DNA of 38,056 nucleotides from positions 1-38,056 of the forward strand of contig CAMBCF010000043.1 of the NCBI GenBank assembly GCA_945864585.1, read 5' to 3'. Origin of the DNA: Bordetella parapertussis (lineage in GTDB: Bacteria > Pseudomonadota > Gammaproteobacteria > Burkholderiales > SG8-41). Below are positions 25,512 to 33,473 of the stretch, piece after piece. How positions within the stretch are numbered: the stretch's first letter is position 1; each line of letters starts with the position of its first letter. Below the pieces are notes generated by a model. The model worked only from the letters and a program-made list of their open reading frames with translations. It made no database searches and was not told where the DNA came from. The translations under genes and the position numbers were made by a program.

Positions 25512-27023
25512 ATGATGTCACCTGATGAGATAGCCAGATTGATCCCGGCGGAAACCGCAAAGTTTCGTTCACCCATTCCCACGCAGCCGGTGTCGAGCGA
25601 CGAGTTTGTTCCCGGCCCGCAATCCGCGAAACAGCGCGAGTTCGAAACACGCGTGAAGCAGATCGGCGCCGAGCTGGCGAAGAAACAAGGCGTGTCGCGG
25701 CGTATTTTTTTCCAGAGTGCCGCCGGCATGGCCGCTGCATTCGTGGCAATGAACGAAACCTTTGGCCCGCTGTACGCGGTGAGCAAGGCCGAAGCCGCGA
25801 CGCCCGAGATGGCCGATGAGCGCGCCAAAGCGTTGAAGGGCCAGTTCATCATGGACATGCACACGCACTTTCTGCGCGACGATACGCGGCTGTCAAACTT
25901 CGTGCGCTCGCGCGAAGCGGTGGGCAAGGCGTCGTGGAATCCCACGCTGGTGGGTAAGCCGCAGACGCTGGAAGACCTGAAGTTTGCGAATTACTTCAAG
26001 GAAATTTACATGGACAGCGACACCAAGGTGGCGCTGATTTCGGGTTCCGGTTCGGAAGAGCCGCGCGACTGGTTCCTGACCAACGAAATGAAAGCCGCGA
26101 CGCGCGCCGATGTGAACAAAAAAGCCGGCGCCAAGCGCATGTTCTCGCACGCCATATTCATGCCGGGCACGCCGGGCTGGCTGGAAAAAGTCGACCGTGA
26201 TTACGAAACCAACAAGCCTGATTCGTTCAAGGGCTACACCGTGGGCGATAACACCAACAAGCAACTGTCCAAGCATCCGTGGCATCTCGACGACGAAAAG
26301 CTGCTGTATCCGTTCTACGAGCGGCTGGTGAAGTGGAGCAAGACCACGCCGAGCCTCGCCAACGTGTGCATTCACAAGGGGCTGTATCCGCCCGCGACCG
26401 CCAAGAGTTTTCCGCATCTCCTGGATCATGCCGACGTGCGCGACGTGGCCAAGGCGGCGAAGGATTGGCCGCAACTTAACTTCGTCATCTATCATTCGGC
26501 GTTCCGCTACACCGGCGGTGCATGGCCGGTGGGCTGGGAACAATTCGAGAAAACCGGCCGCATCGATTGGGTCACCGACCTCGCGGATATTCCCGCCAGG
26601 CATGGCGTGAAAAACATCTACGGCGATCTGGGTCAGATTTTCGCGCAAAGCACCATCGCCGAGCCGCGCCTGTGCGCAGCGATGCTGGGCCAATTGGTCA
26701 AGGGCCTGGGCGCGGACCACGTGGTGTGGGGCTCTGACGCCATCTGGACCGGCGCGCCGCAGTGGCAGATTGAAGCCCTGCGCCGTCTGGAAATCCCCGA
26801 AGAAATGCAGAAGAAGAACGGCTTTGCGCCGCTCGGCGCCGCCGATGGCCCGGTCAAGAAAGGCATCTTCGGCGAGAACTCGGCGCGGTTGTATCACTTC
26901 ACGGCAAAACAGCGCGCGGCATTGAACGGCGACTGGGTGGCAAATGCGAAAGTGGCTTACGAGCAGTACGGCGAAGGCCGCACCAACCTGCGTTATGGTT
27001 ACATGCAGAAGCCGGCAGCGTAA
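25512..27023 (+). CDS. Amidohydrolase-2 family metal hydrolase with internal Tat signal (copy 2)
   Basis: This tandem paralogue of the gene at 23907 is exactly the same length (503 residues). In the first 120 residues about 15 positions differ, so identity is about 87%, and the DNA differs more at silent sites. All key parts are kept: the polar N-terminal 60 residues, the twin-arginine motif (SRRIFF, 62-67), the AEA-A site, HTH metal ligands (117-119), VCIHKGLYPP, IYHSAFRYTGG and WGSDAIWTGAPQW. The ATG at 25512 has a strong GAGGAG site, and its own intrinsic terminator follows. Conservation through many silent changes suggests both copies are under selection. They may differ in expression or substrate. 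Confidence 0.85.
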   Translation: MMSPDEIARLIPAETAKFRSPIPTQPVSSDEFVPGPQSAKQREFETRVKQIGAELAKKQGVSRRIFFQSAAGMAAAFVAMNETFGPLYAVSKAEAATPEMADERAKALKGQFIMDMHTHFLRDDTRLSNFVRSREAVGKASWNPTLVGKPQTLEDLKFANYFKEIYMDSDTKVALISGSGSEEPRDWFLTNEMKAATRADVNKKAGAKRMFSHAIFMPGTPGWLEKVDRDYETNKPDSFKGYTVGDNTNKQLSKHPWHLDDEKLLYPFYERLVKWSKTTPSLANVCIHKGLYPPATAKSFPHLLDHADVRDVAKAAKDWPQLNFVIYHSAFRYTGGAWPVGWEQFEKTGRIDWVTDLADIPARHGVKNIYGDLGQIFAQSTIAEPRLCAAMLGQLVKGLGADHVVWGSDAIWTGAPQWQIEALRRLEIPEEMQKKNGFAPLGAADGPVKKGIFGENSARLYHFTAKQRAALNGDWVANAKVAYEQYGEGRTNLRYGYMQKPAA

Positions 27024-27041
27024 GTTTTTTTGGTTGAATGT

Positions 27042-27075
27042 AAAATGGCGTCACCACCTGTGACGCCATTTTTTT
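27042..27075 (+). terminator. Intrinsic terminator after amidohydrolase copy 2
   Basis: A stem of about 12-13 pairs, AATGGCGTCAC with GTGACGCCATT, around the loop CACCT (27055-27059) is followed by a T run to 27075. It lies 18 bases after the stop codon and 22 bases before the next gene. Confidence 0.88.
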
Positions 27076-27097
27076 GCTTCTTTTCAGGAGACTACGC

Positions 27098-28066
27098 ATG
27101 ACCCGCCGCTACGACGCCCAGAAATTTACCATCGCGCACCTGCGTGCCACCGCAGAGAAACTCAAGAACTGGGGCCGCTGGGGACCCGAAGACCAGGTTG
27201 GCACGCTGAACTTCGTGACGCCGCAGGACATCATCGACGCCGCACGACTGGTGCGCAAGGGCAAAGTGTTTTCGCTGGGCCTCAATTTCGATCGCAGCGG
27301 TCCGCAAAAAGGCCTGTGGGGCAATCGCTTTAATCCGATCCACACCATGCTCGCCACCGGCACCGATGCGGTCGCTGGCAATCAGGACAAGGGCGGCCTA
27401 AGATACGCCGACGACATGGTATCGCTGCCGTTGCAATGCGGCACGCAGTGGGACGCGCTGGGGCATATTTTTTACGACGACAAAATGTGGAATGGCTACG
27501 ACGCAAAACTCGTTGATACCAACGGCGCGCAGAAAAATGGCATCCACAAAACCCGCGACAAGATGGCCGGGCGCGGCGTGCTGCTCGACATGGCGCGCCA
27601 TCTCGGCAAGGAATATCTCGCCGACGGCGAAGCCATCACCAACGACGATCTCGATGCCTGCGCTCACGCGCAAGGCGTTGCCATCAAGCGCGGCGATTTT
27701 GTGATCGTGCGCACCGGGCAAATGGAACAGCGCCTGCAGGCGGGCGAGTGGGGCGGCTATGCGGGCGGTGACGCGCCCGGTCTCGCGTTTGAAACCGCCG
27801 GGTGGATCCACCAAAAAGAAATCGCTGCGATCTGCACCGACACCTGGGGCTGCGAAGTGCGCCCCAATGAAACCGACGACGCCTCGCAGCCGTGGCACTG
27901 GATCGTGATTCCGATGATGGGGCTGACGATGGGGGAGATTTTTTATCTCAAGGATCTGGCGGACGATTGCGCGGCGGACAAGGTGTACGAGTTTTTCTTC
28001 TGCGGGCCGCCGTTGCCGATTACGCGGGCGGTGGGGTCGCCGATCAATCCGCAGGCGATCAAGTAA
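27098..28066 (+). CDS. Cyclase-family (kynurenine formamidase-like) hydrolase
   Basis: This 322-residue protein of the cyclase family (PF04199) starts at ATG 27098 behind CAGGAG. Relatives hydrolyse amides or lactones with a metal centre built on HxGTHxDxxxH. Here the corresponding stretch reads LQCGTQWDALGH, so the first two His are Gln (Q113, Q117) while D119 and H123 remain. Other conserved parts are WGRWGPEDQVGTLNFVTP at the N-terminus, GVLLDMARHLG, GDFVIVRTGQ and CTDTWGCEVRPNE. No signal peptide is seen, so it is probably cytoplasmic. Its position just after the tandem amidohydrolases suggests successive steps on one substrate, which is inference. Confidence 0.85.
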   Translation: MTRRYDAQKFTIAHLRATAEKLKNWGRWGPEDQVGTLNFVTPQDIIDAARLVRKGKVFSLGLNFDRSGPQKGLWGNRFNPIHTMLATGTDAVAGNQDKGGLRYADDMVSLPLQCGTQWDALGHIFYDDKMWNGYDAKLVDTNGAQKNGIHKTRDKMAGRGVLLDMARHLGKEYLADGEAITNDDLDACAHAQGVAIKRGDFVIVRTGQMEQRLQAGEWGGYAGGDAPGLAFETAGWIHQKEIAAICTDTWGCEVRPNETDDASQPWHWIVIPMMGLTMGEIFYLKDLADDCAADKVYEFFFCGPPLPITRAVGSPINPQAIK

Positions 28067-28077
28067 CTGTCGCCTGC

Positions 28078-28117
28078 CGCAATCACGCACGGCGGGTTAT
28101 GCTGCCGCGTGATTGCG
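28078..28117. repeat. Hairpin after the cyclase-family gene
   Basis: CGCAATCACGC (28078-28088) and GCGTGATTGCG (28107-28117) are perfectly complementary over 11 bases. There is no T run, so it is not a standard intrinsic terminator. It encloses a GGCGGGTTA repeat unit. Confidence 0.7.
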
Positions 28118-28315
28118 TGACCTTGTAGGGCGGGTTAGCCGATGTTTGGCGTAACCCGCCGCAGCCGACGCGCACGCTCCCGCATGGCGGGTTACGGCGC
28201 CCACGCGCATGGCGGGTTACGGCGCAAAGGGCGCGCCTAACCCGTAACCCGCCGTTCGGTCGCAGCCGCGCATGGCGGGTTACGGCGCCCAACCCCGGCG
28301 CCTAACCCGCCCTAC
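28091..28315. repeat. REP-like cluster left of the RAYT gene
   Basis: At least seven copies of GGCGGGTTA or its complement TAACCCGCC lie in this 225-base stretch (for example 28091, 28186, 28211, 28275 direct; 28151, 28304 inverted). Several sit in the larger phrase GCATGGCGGGTTACGGCGC. Inverted pairs can form hairpins. The cluster abuts the 3' end of the REP-associated transposase gene, and no protein gene is visible in it. Confidence 0.85.
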
Positions 28316-28839
28316 TCGCGGTCGATTTCGCGCACATGCTCCGGTGCGGCCCAATCCACTGGATACCTGCCATTCTTCACAAATTCATGAAAACTCGAAT
28401 GTGGCCAATCGGCGGCGCGGGATACCCAACCGTGTTTGACCGGGTTGTAATGGATGTAATCGAGGTGCGCATCGAAATCCCGCTGGTCGCGAATCGCGTG
28501 CTCCCAAAACCGGCGTTGCCAGATGCCGCGCTCCTGTTTTCGTACTCTACGGGCGGATAATTTTTCGCCGGGTTCCACCGAACGCGCAAAACGGGATTTG
28601 ATTAAACGCCATCTGGTCGAAAAATCCGTGTCGTTGGAAGGTAACGTCCACAGGCAATGCAGATGATCCGGCAGGATTGCGATTGCGCCAAATTGGAATG
28701 GCCTTTCACGCTTGACGTGACGAAATGCTTCGCGCAAAGCGTCTATGTGTTCGGTCAGCAATCGGCGGCGGCGCTCCAATAATGCGACGGTGAAGAAATA
28801 CGTGCCGCCGGGGGTGTGGACGCGGATGTAGTTGGGCAT
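28312..28839 (-). CDS. REP-associated tyrosine transposase (RAYT)
   Basis: This is a 175-residue single-domain Y1/HUH transposase related to IS200/IS605. It starts at ATG 28839 with PNYIRVHTPGGTYFFTVAL. The metal-binding HUH motif is H59-L60-H61 (ILPDHLHCLW). The catalytic Tyr is Y128 or Y131 within HLDYIHYNPVKHG, and IWQRRFWEHAIRD is the usual preceding block. RAYTs act on REP hairpins, and REP-like GGCGGGTTAC units flank this gene on both sides, strengthening the call. The gene appears intact. A longer upstream start would read through the REP-bearing leader and is rejected. Confidence 0.9.
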   Translation of the reverse strand: MPNYIRVHTPGGTYFFTVALLERRRRLLTEHIDALREAFRHVKRERPFQFGAIAILPDHLHCLWTLPSNDTDFSTRWRLIKSRFARSVEPGEKLSARRVRKQERGIWQRRFWEHAIRDQRDFDAHLDYIHYNPVKHGWVSRAADWPHSSFHEFVKNGRYPVDWAAPEHVREIDRE

Positions 28840-28871
28840 GGTGTGATTTTGTGGGGTCGTGACGTACCTTT

Positions 28872-28905
28872 GGCGGGTTACGGAGACCATACGCTTGGCG
28901 GGTTA
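28872..28905. repeat. REP-like pair right of the RAYT gene
   Basis: Two direct TTGGCGGGTTA units (about 28870 and 28895) lie just upstream of the RAYT start. They share the core of the larger cluster at 28091-28315, so the transposase is bracketed by its presumed targets. Confidence 0.75.
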
Positions 28906-28971
28906 GCCCAACTTCCACAGTTGGCGATGCAGTATTCATTAAAATCAAATAGTTAGTTTTAAAAGTCGCCA

Positions 28972-30731
28972 CTACATTTTAGGGGGAACCTTCAACCGCT
29001 GTGGCAGGGTAAGTCCGAGGCGCTCAAGCGGGATCGCCTGCGCGGGATCGGGGCGCACCACGCAGCGGATGCGTAGCTCGCGGCTGGGCGCATCGGCCAG
29101 CGGCAACACAATATCGGCGGCGTGAATGCGCGAGAACTCCGTCAGAATCGTGCGCGGCGCATGTCCGAGTCCTGCGCGTGACTGCCATTGCTGCAATGTC
29201 TTCCACAGGGCATAGGCGATGAAGCACACGAGGATGTGCGCCTTGATGCGTCCCTCCTTGTGAGGCCAGATCGGACGGATGGCGAGGTCGGACTTGTGGA
29301 CGCGGAACGCAGCCTCCGCCTCGGTGAGTTGAGTGTAGGTTTGCCACAGCGCTTCGTCTCTCCACTCGGCGATGTTGGTGCGCAGGATTTAGACCCCTTC
29401 GGTCAGCCGCGCCCAGTCGGCCCACTCAGGGCGGTGCGTGCGCGTCATGCGGATGCCCGAAGGGTGTATCGCATCCTCGGTGATCGAAATCGAGAAAGCG
29501 CCCGCGGTGCGGCTGTTGCGCCCCAACAGCCGCCCGATCTGGCGTTCGATCACGCCGCGATCTAACGGTTTGTTGGCCTTCGCGATGCGCCGCGCAAGGC
29601 TGGCCAATGCATCCTCAATGCGCGCCTTGAAGCGCTCGTGCATGGCGCGCTCTTTGTCCACCCGCGCCGCCGAGCGGCACAGCAGGAAGGTTTCTTCCCC
29701 ATCGGGGCTGGGGCATAGCTTGACCTGGACATCTTCACGGATGTGGCGTCAGCCGACGCTGTCTTCAATCTGTTTCGCGAAGCGCTTGAGTTCGGCCTTG
29801 GGCGTGCCGATCACGTAGCGCCGTCCCGTCTGCTTGAGCCACGTCAGATTCTCCTGACTCACCATCCCCCGATCCATCACCCACACCCGCTTCGCTTTGC
29901 CAAAGCGCGCTTCCATGCTCGCTACAATCTCCTGCACGGTGGTCACGTCGGTGGTGTTGCCGGGGAAGATCTCGTAACCGAGTGGCATGCCTTCGCGGGT
30001 GACCGCCAGGGCGATGTTCACCTACACGCAGTCGGGCCGGTGATCGCGACTGTAGCCGCGCTTGGCAATCGCTGGATCGGCTACGCCTTCGAAATAGGTG
30101 CTGGTCACGTCGTAGAGCAACAGGTCGTAGTCAAGCTCGAACAGTTCGCCCAAGCGCTCGACCAGATGCGCTTCAATGGCGCCTTTGTGTGGCAGCAACC
30201 GATCCAGCGCCCGATACGGGCGTTCGTCGTAGATGCGCTCGGGCGCAACATCCAGCAGGTCTTCCAGCGCCGTTGTCCGATACCACTGCTCGGCCACGTG
30301 CAGTTCGCTCGACGGCTCGCACAGCCGCCCGATCACGAGGATGGCGATCACGTCGGACCACGCTACCGCCTCGCGTCCACGCGGCAGCAGTCCACCCAGC
30401 AGTTCATCAAACTTGAGCACTCGCCACAGTGTCCAGCCCAGCCACGCCGCGCCAAAGCTTCTGCAGCGCTCCAGGCGCACGGCGTCCAGCCGCACCTTGA
30501 CCGCCTCTACCGGCGCGTGCGTTTCAAACAGGTGGCCTTGTGAACGCTGCGCTATGCGCCCGGTGATCTCGCGCGCAAGCGCTGTTGCGCGTGCGCGCCC
30601 TCGGCATCGAGTTCTCCGAGTTGCGCTACCGTCTCCTGCGTCACCTTGCGGCCACGGCGAACCGAGCGCACCAGTTGCCAGTAGACGTGCGTCTTGCCGT
30701 CCTTGCGCCGCGTGGTATGTCGCAGATACAT
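28972..30731 (-). pseudogene. IS1634-family transposase, decayed (3 stops, 1 frameshift)
   Basis: Read from ATG 30731, fragments join into one transposase of about 585 residues with an IS1634/DUF4277-like N-terminus (MYLRHTTRRKDGKTHVYWQL), the DDE core (LLYDVTSTYFEG; GYEIFPGNTTDVTTV; WVMDRGMVS) and a C-terminal block with [23 protein letters not shown]. The frame changes once near 30578-30600. From there it is broken by TAG at 30022 (expected Gln), TGA at 29749 (expected Trp) and TAA at 29389 (expected Tyr), each one substitution from sense. The frame ends in TAG at 28972. The element is immobile unless helped in trans. No clear terminal inverted repeats were found. Confidence 0.85.
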
Positions 30732-30942
30732 GATCTGCATTCTCGGCGTGGCTCGCCTATCCGGCAATCCGCTGGGTCGCCACTACACGCGCTTTTTACG
30801 GAGCAACGCGCAAAATCGCGCCCATCGCGACTTGCCGATCAAACCCTACAGAGGGAAAATCAAGTGTTGCCGCTGCGCAACAGCACTTCAAAAACCCGTT
30901 CGCGCGCGGGCAGGTGTGGAAGTTGGGTTAGGCGCGCCCTTT

Positions 30943-30978
30943 GCGCCGTAACCCGCCGTTAACCTGCCGCGTAACCCG
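30943..30978. repeat. REP-like units beyond the IS1634 remnant
   Basis: GTAACCCGCCGTT occurs at about 30946 and 30969. These are the complement of the GGCGGGTTAC core in the RAYT cluster. The preceding 210 bases (30732-30942) show no gene. Confidence 0.75.
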
Positions 30979-30982
30979 CCGT

Positions 30983-31870
30983 TCACCCGGCGGGCTTTCT
31001 GCGGCGAATCTCTTCGATCACCGCCGAGTTGTCGAGCTCACCTTCCCCCGCCGCAACACACCCGTCAACGATGCTGACGTAGGTCTCGGCCAGCGGCAAT
31101 CCCTGGCCGCGCGCTTTTGCCTGTTCCAGCATCAGCAGAAAATCCTTGCGGCTTTGGGTGACAAAGCCATGCGGGGTGAAATCGCTGCTGACCATTTTCG
31201 GGCCTTTGATGTCCATTACCTGTGACTGGGCGGCGGATTCGCGCGCGACTTTCAAAAATGCGCCAGGGTCGAGGCCCAACTTTTGCGCGAACACCAAACC
31301 CTCGGCGAGTGCCGCGCGGTTGACGCCCAATATCAAATTAATGGCGAGTTTGGCGCGGCCGCCGTTGCCGGCTGCGCCCAGGTGATGACGGCGCGGGCAG
31401 ATGGCATCCAGTACGTCTTTGGCTGCTTCGGCGGCCGCCGGATCGCCGCCGATCATGCCCAGCGCGTCGCCTTGTTCGGTCTGCTGGCTGGTGCCGGAGA
31501 CGGGCGCTTCGACGTAGCGCACTTTGTCTGCCGGCGTGCGCGCGTACAGTTTTGCAATGCGGTCCGGGTCGCAGGTGCTGACACATAATGCGATGATTGG
31601 TGCCTTGCCTGCGGGCAGCGAAGCCACCAGCGCAGCTACCGTTGCTTCAACTTGATCGGTGTTGAATACCGCCAGCACGACTTTGTGACAATCGCGCGCG
31701 ATTTCATCGACCGATGTCGCCGCTTTGCCGCCAATTTTGACCAGCGCATCAAGCTTTTTGGTGTCTACGTCATAGCCCAGTAGTTCGAGCCCCGCCGCGC
31801 GTATGCGTTTGGCGCAGGCCATGCCCATTAAGCCGATGCCGATGACCCCGATGGGTGTGGTGCTCTTCAT
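30983..31870 (-). CDS. NAD(P)-dependent beta-hydroxyacid dehydrogenase family protein
   Basis: This is a 295-residue oxidoreductase of the 3-hydroxyisobutyrate dehydrogenase / 6-phosphogluconate dehydrogenase-like family. The Rossmann dinucleotide loop is GVIGIGLMG (8-16), the substrate loop VEAPVSGTSQQTEQGDAL (120-137) corresponds to the family's DAPVSGG..GA..G, and the catalytic Lys is K174 in GNGGRAKLAINLILG. The C-terminal all-helical domain follows with LGLDPGAFLKVA and FVTQSRKDFLLML. It may reduce or oxidise a small beta-hydroxy acid, but the substrate is not predictable. It sits on the minus strand after the repeat island, and its 3' end abuts REP-like units. Confidence 0.88.
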   Translation of the reverse strand: MKSTTPIGVIGIGLMGMACAKRIRAAGLELLGYDVDTKKLDALVKIGGKAATSVDEIARDCHKVVLAVFNTDQVEATVAALVASLPAGKAPIIALCVSTCDPDRIAKLYARTPADKVRYVEAPVSGTSQQTEQGDALGMIGGDPAAAEAAKDVLDAICPRRHHLGAAGNGGRAKLAINLILGVNRAALAEGLVFAQKLGLDPGAFLKVARESAAQSQVMDIKGPKMVSSDFTPHGFVTQSRKDFLLMLEQAKARGQGLPLAETYVSIVDGCVAAGEGELDNSAVIEEIRRRKPAG

Positions 31871-31917
31871 GGCAGTTCGCCACCGGTTTCACGACAACTG
31901 ATTTGCGCTGCGTTTCC

Positions 31918-32286
31918 CTAATTTTTCTCTGGCACCAATAGATTGGCGCAAGCCTCAGCGACGTTATTCTGCGGTTCCTTCTCGCCGGGCATGGTGGCAA
32001 ATCCAGCCTTGGCCAACACGCCGCTACGCGACCACCGTTCTGTTTTTTGTAGTTCAGCCAGCCGCTCGGGAAGTTTCGCTGCACTATTGAATTGTACCGC
32101 GCAAATTTTGCCAAGCGCGGTGGCCACAGCAGCGTTAGCCTGTCCCTTGGCGAGCCTTTCTGCGGCGCCGGGCGCTTTCCATCCGACCAGTTCGAACCCT
32201 ATCCATGCCAGCAGCAACGCGCCTGCGAGTACGCCCAACAGAAACGGATTTTTATCCTTGTGCATTGCCGGTAACTTGAATTCCAT
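31918..32286 (-). CDS. Small membrane-anchored protein of unknown function
   Basis: A 122-residue protein starts at ATG 32286 with AAAGGAAC ahead of it. A charged N-terminus (MEFKLPAMHKDKN) is followed by one hydrophobic helix (about 14-32, PFLLGVLAGALLLAWIGFELVG) and a soluble region rich in Ala and Glu with two Cys (about 61 and 114). I do not recognise a named family. The layout suggests an inner-membrane protein with a periplasmic domain. It is 47 bases upstream of the dehydrogenase on the same strand and may be co-transcribed with it. Confidence 0.7.
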   Translation of the reverse strand: MEFKLPAMHKDKNPFLLGVLAGALLLAWIGFELVGWKAPGAAERLAKGQANAAVATALGKICAVQFNSAAKLPERLAELQKTERWSRSGVLAKAGFATMPGEKEPQNNVAEACANLLVPEKN

Positions 32287-32459
32287 GATAGTTCCTTTCA
32301 CTTTAGAGGAAGTCCCCCTGTGGGTCATATTAAGCTAGTACTGCAAGATTGGGGAAACCTTGTGATGGGCTATCCACAGGCGCGCGCTTGCGCTGCCGGA
32401 GCAGCGAAGCCGGCAACCCATGCAAGTGATTTTCAAGGCAATTGCGTTCGTGCCGCAGG

Positions 32460-32465
32460 TATAAT
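32460..32465 (+). promoter_or_regulatory. -10 element of the tRNA-Thr promoter
   Basis: A perfect TATAAT lies 10 bases before the tRNA. The spacing suits direct initiation just before the tRNA 5' end. No strong -35 is seen at 16-18 bases upstream. Confidence 0.5.
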
Positions 32466-32475
32466 GCGCCGCTGC

Positions 32476-32550
<75 letters not shown>

Positions 32551-32600
32551 GCTCGCCGCGTGAACTCTATTAAAAAATGAATAAAAACAGATGGTTACGT

Positions 32601-32606
32601 TATAAT
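32601..32606 (+). promoter_or_regulatory. Predicted -10 element for the GldA-like operon
   Basis: TATAAT at 32601-32606 in the AT-rich gap after tRNA-Thr would start transcription about 105 bases before the ABC ATPase gene. The -35 candidate (TGAATA, 32578-32583) at 17 bases is weak. It overlaps a copy of the AATAAAAACA-N4-GTTA motif. Confidence 0.35.
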
Positions 32607-32718
32607 TTCTACAGCGGCCTGTGGTACTGCGTGATGCTGTGCTGATTAAAATAGATGAACCAAAAACCGCGGTGAAGGTCTCTACCACGGGGAAAAAAAA
32701 TTCTGAGGAGATATCGAA

Positions 32719-33471
32719 GTGATCAAGGTTGAAAACCTGTGCAAGAGCTTTGGCGCCAAGATCGCGGTCAACGACGTGTCTTTCACGGTCGAACGCGGCG
32801 AGGTGCTCGGATTTCTCGGGCCTAATGGCGCGGGAAAATCCACCACCATGCGCATGATTACCGGCTACTACCCGCCGACATCGGGCCGCGTGACCATAGG
32901 CGGTTTCGATATTTCCGAGAAGCCGCTCGACGCCAAGCGCCTGATCGGTTATCTGCCGGAGAACGCGCCGGGCTATGCCGATATGACGGTGCATGGGTTC
33001 CTGAGCTTCGCCGCCGAGCTGCGTGGGCTGCACGGAGACGCACGCAAAAAAGCCGTGCATCGCGCAGTGGATATGTGCTTTCTAGAAAACGTGTTGTATC
33101 AGTCGATCGACACGCTGTCCAAGGGCTATAAGCACCGCACCTGCCTCGCGCAGGCGCTGGTGCATGACCCCGAAGTGCTGATCATGGACGAACCTACCGA
33201 CGGTCTTGATCCGAATCAAAAACACGAAGTGCGGTTGCTGATTCGCAAAATGGCGCCGGCCAAAGCGATCATTTTTTCAACGCACATACTTGAAGAAGTC
33301 GAAGACACCTGCACCCGCGTGATCATCATTGATCGCGGCGTAGTGGTGGCCGACGGCACGCCGGCGCAACTCAAAGCACGCTCGCCCAGCGGGCGCCTCG
33401 ACGAAGTGTTCCGCGCCATAACGCTCCCCGATACTGTTGCCGCTACCGCTACTACCATGAAGGCCGCCTGA
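32719..33471 (+). CDS. ABC transporter ATP-binding protein, GldA-like
   Basis: This is a 250-residue cytoplasmic ATPase, first gene of a four- or five-gene operon. It starts at GTG 32719 behind GAGGAG. Walker A is GPNGAGKST, the Q-loop region GYLPENAPGYADMTVHGFL, the signature LSKGYKHRTCLAQAL and Walker B VLIMDEPTDGLDP, with H-loop STHILEEVE. The sequence and gene order (ATPase, ABC-2 permease, GldG-like protein) match the GldA/GldF/GldG arrangement that in Bacteroidetes is needed for gliding. In Proteobacteria the role of such systems is unclear. The last ~20 residues are a variable Ala/Thr tail. Confidence 0.92.
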   Translation: MIKVENLCKSFGAKIAVNDVSFTVERGEVLGFLGPNGAGKSTTMRMITGYYPPTSGRVTIGGFDISEKPLDAKRLIGYLPENAPGYADMTVHGFLSFAAELRGLHGDARKKAVHRAVDMCFLENVLYQSIDTLSKGYKHRTCLAQALVHDPEVLIMDEPTDGLDPNQKHEVRLLIRKMAPAKAIIFSTHILEEVEDTCTRVIIIDRGVVVADGTPAQLKARSPSGRLDEVFRAITLPDTVAATATTMKAA

Positions 33472-33473
33472 TC

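Noticed and set aside
28121-28315. Small coding sequence in the REP cluster after the cyclase gene
   Set aside because: The open frames consist of repeated GGCGGGTTAC units on both strands with no ribosome-binding site and no protein-like pattern.
28972-30495. Stop-codon reassignment or read-through in the transposase
   Set aside because: All three stop types appear there, while every other gene in the window uses them as normal stops. Decay of a pseudogene is simpler.
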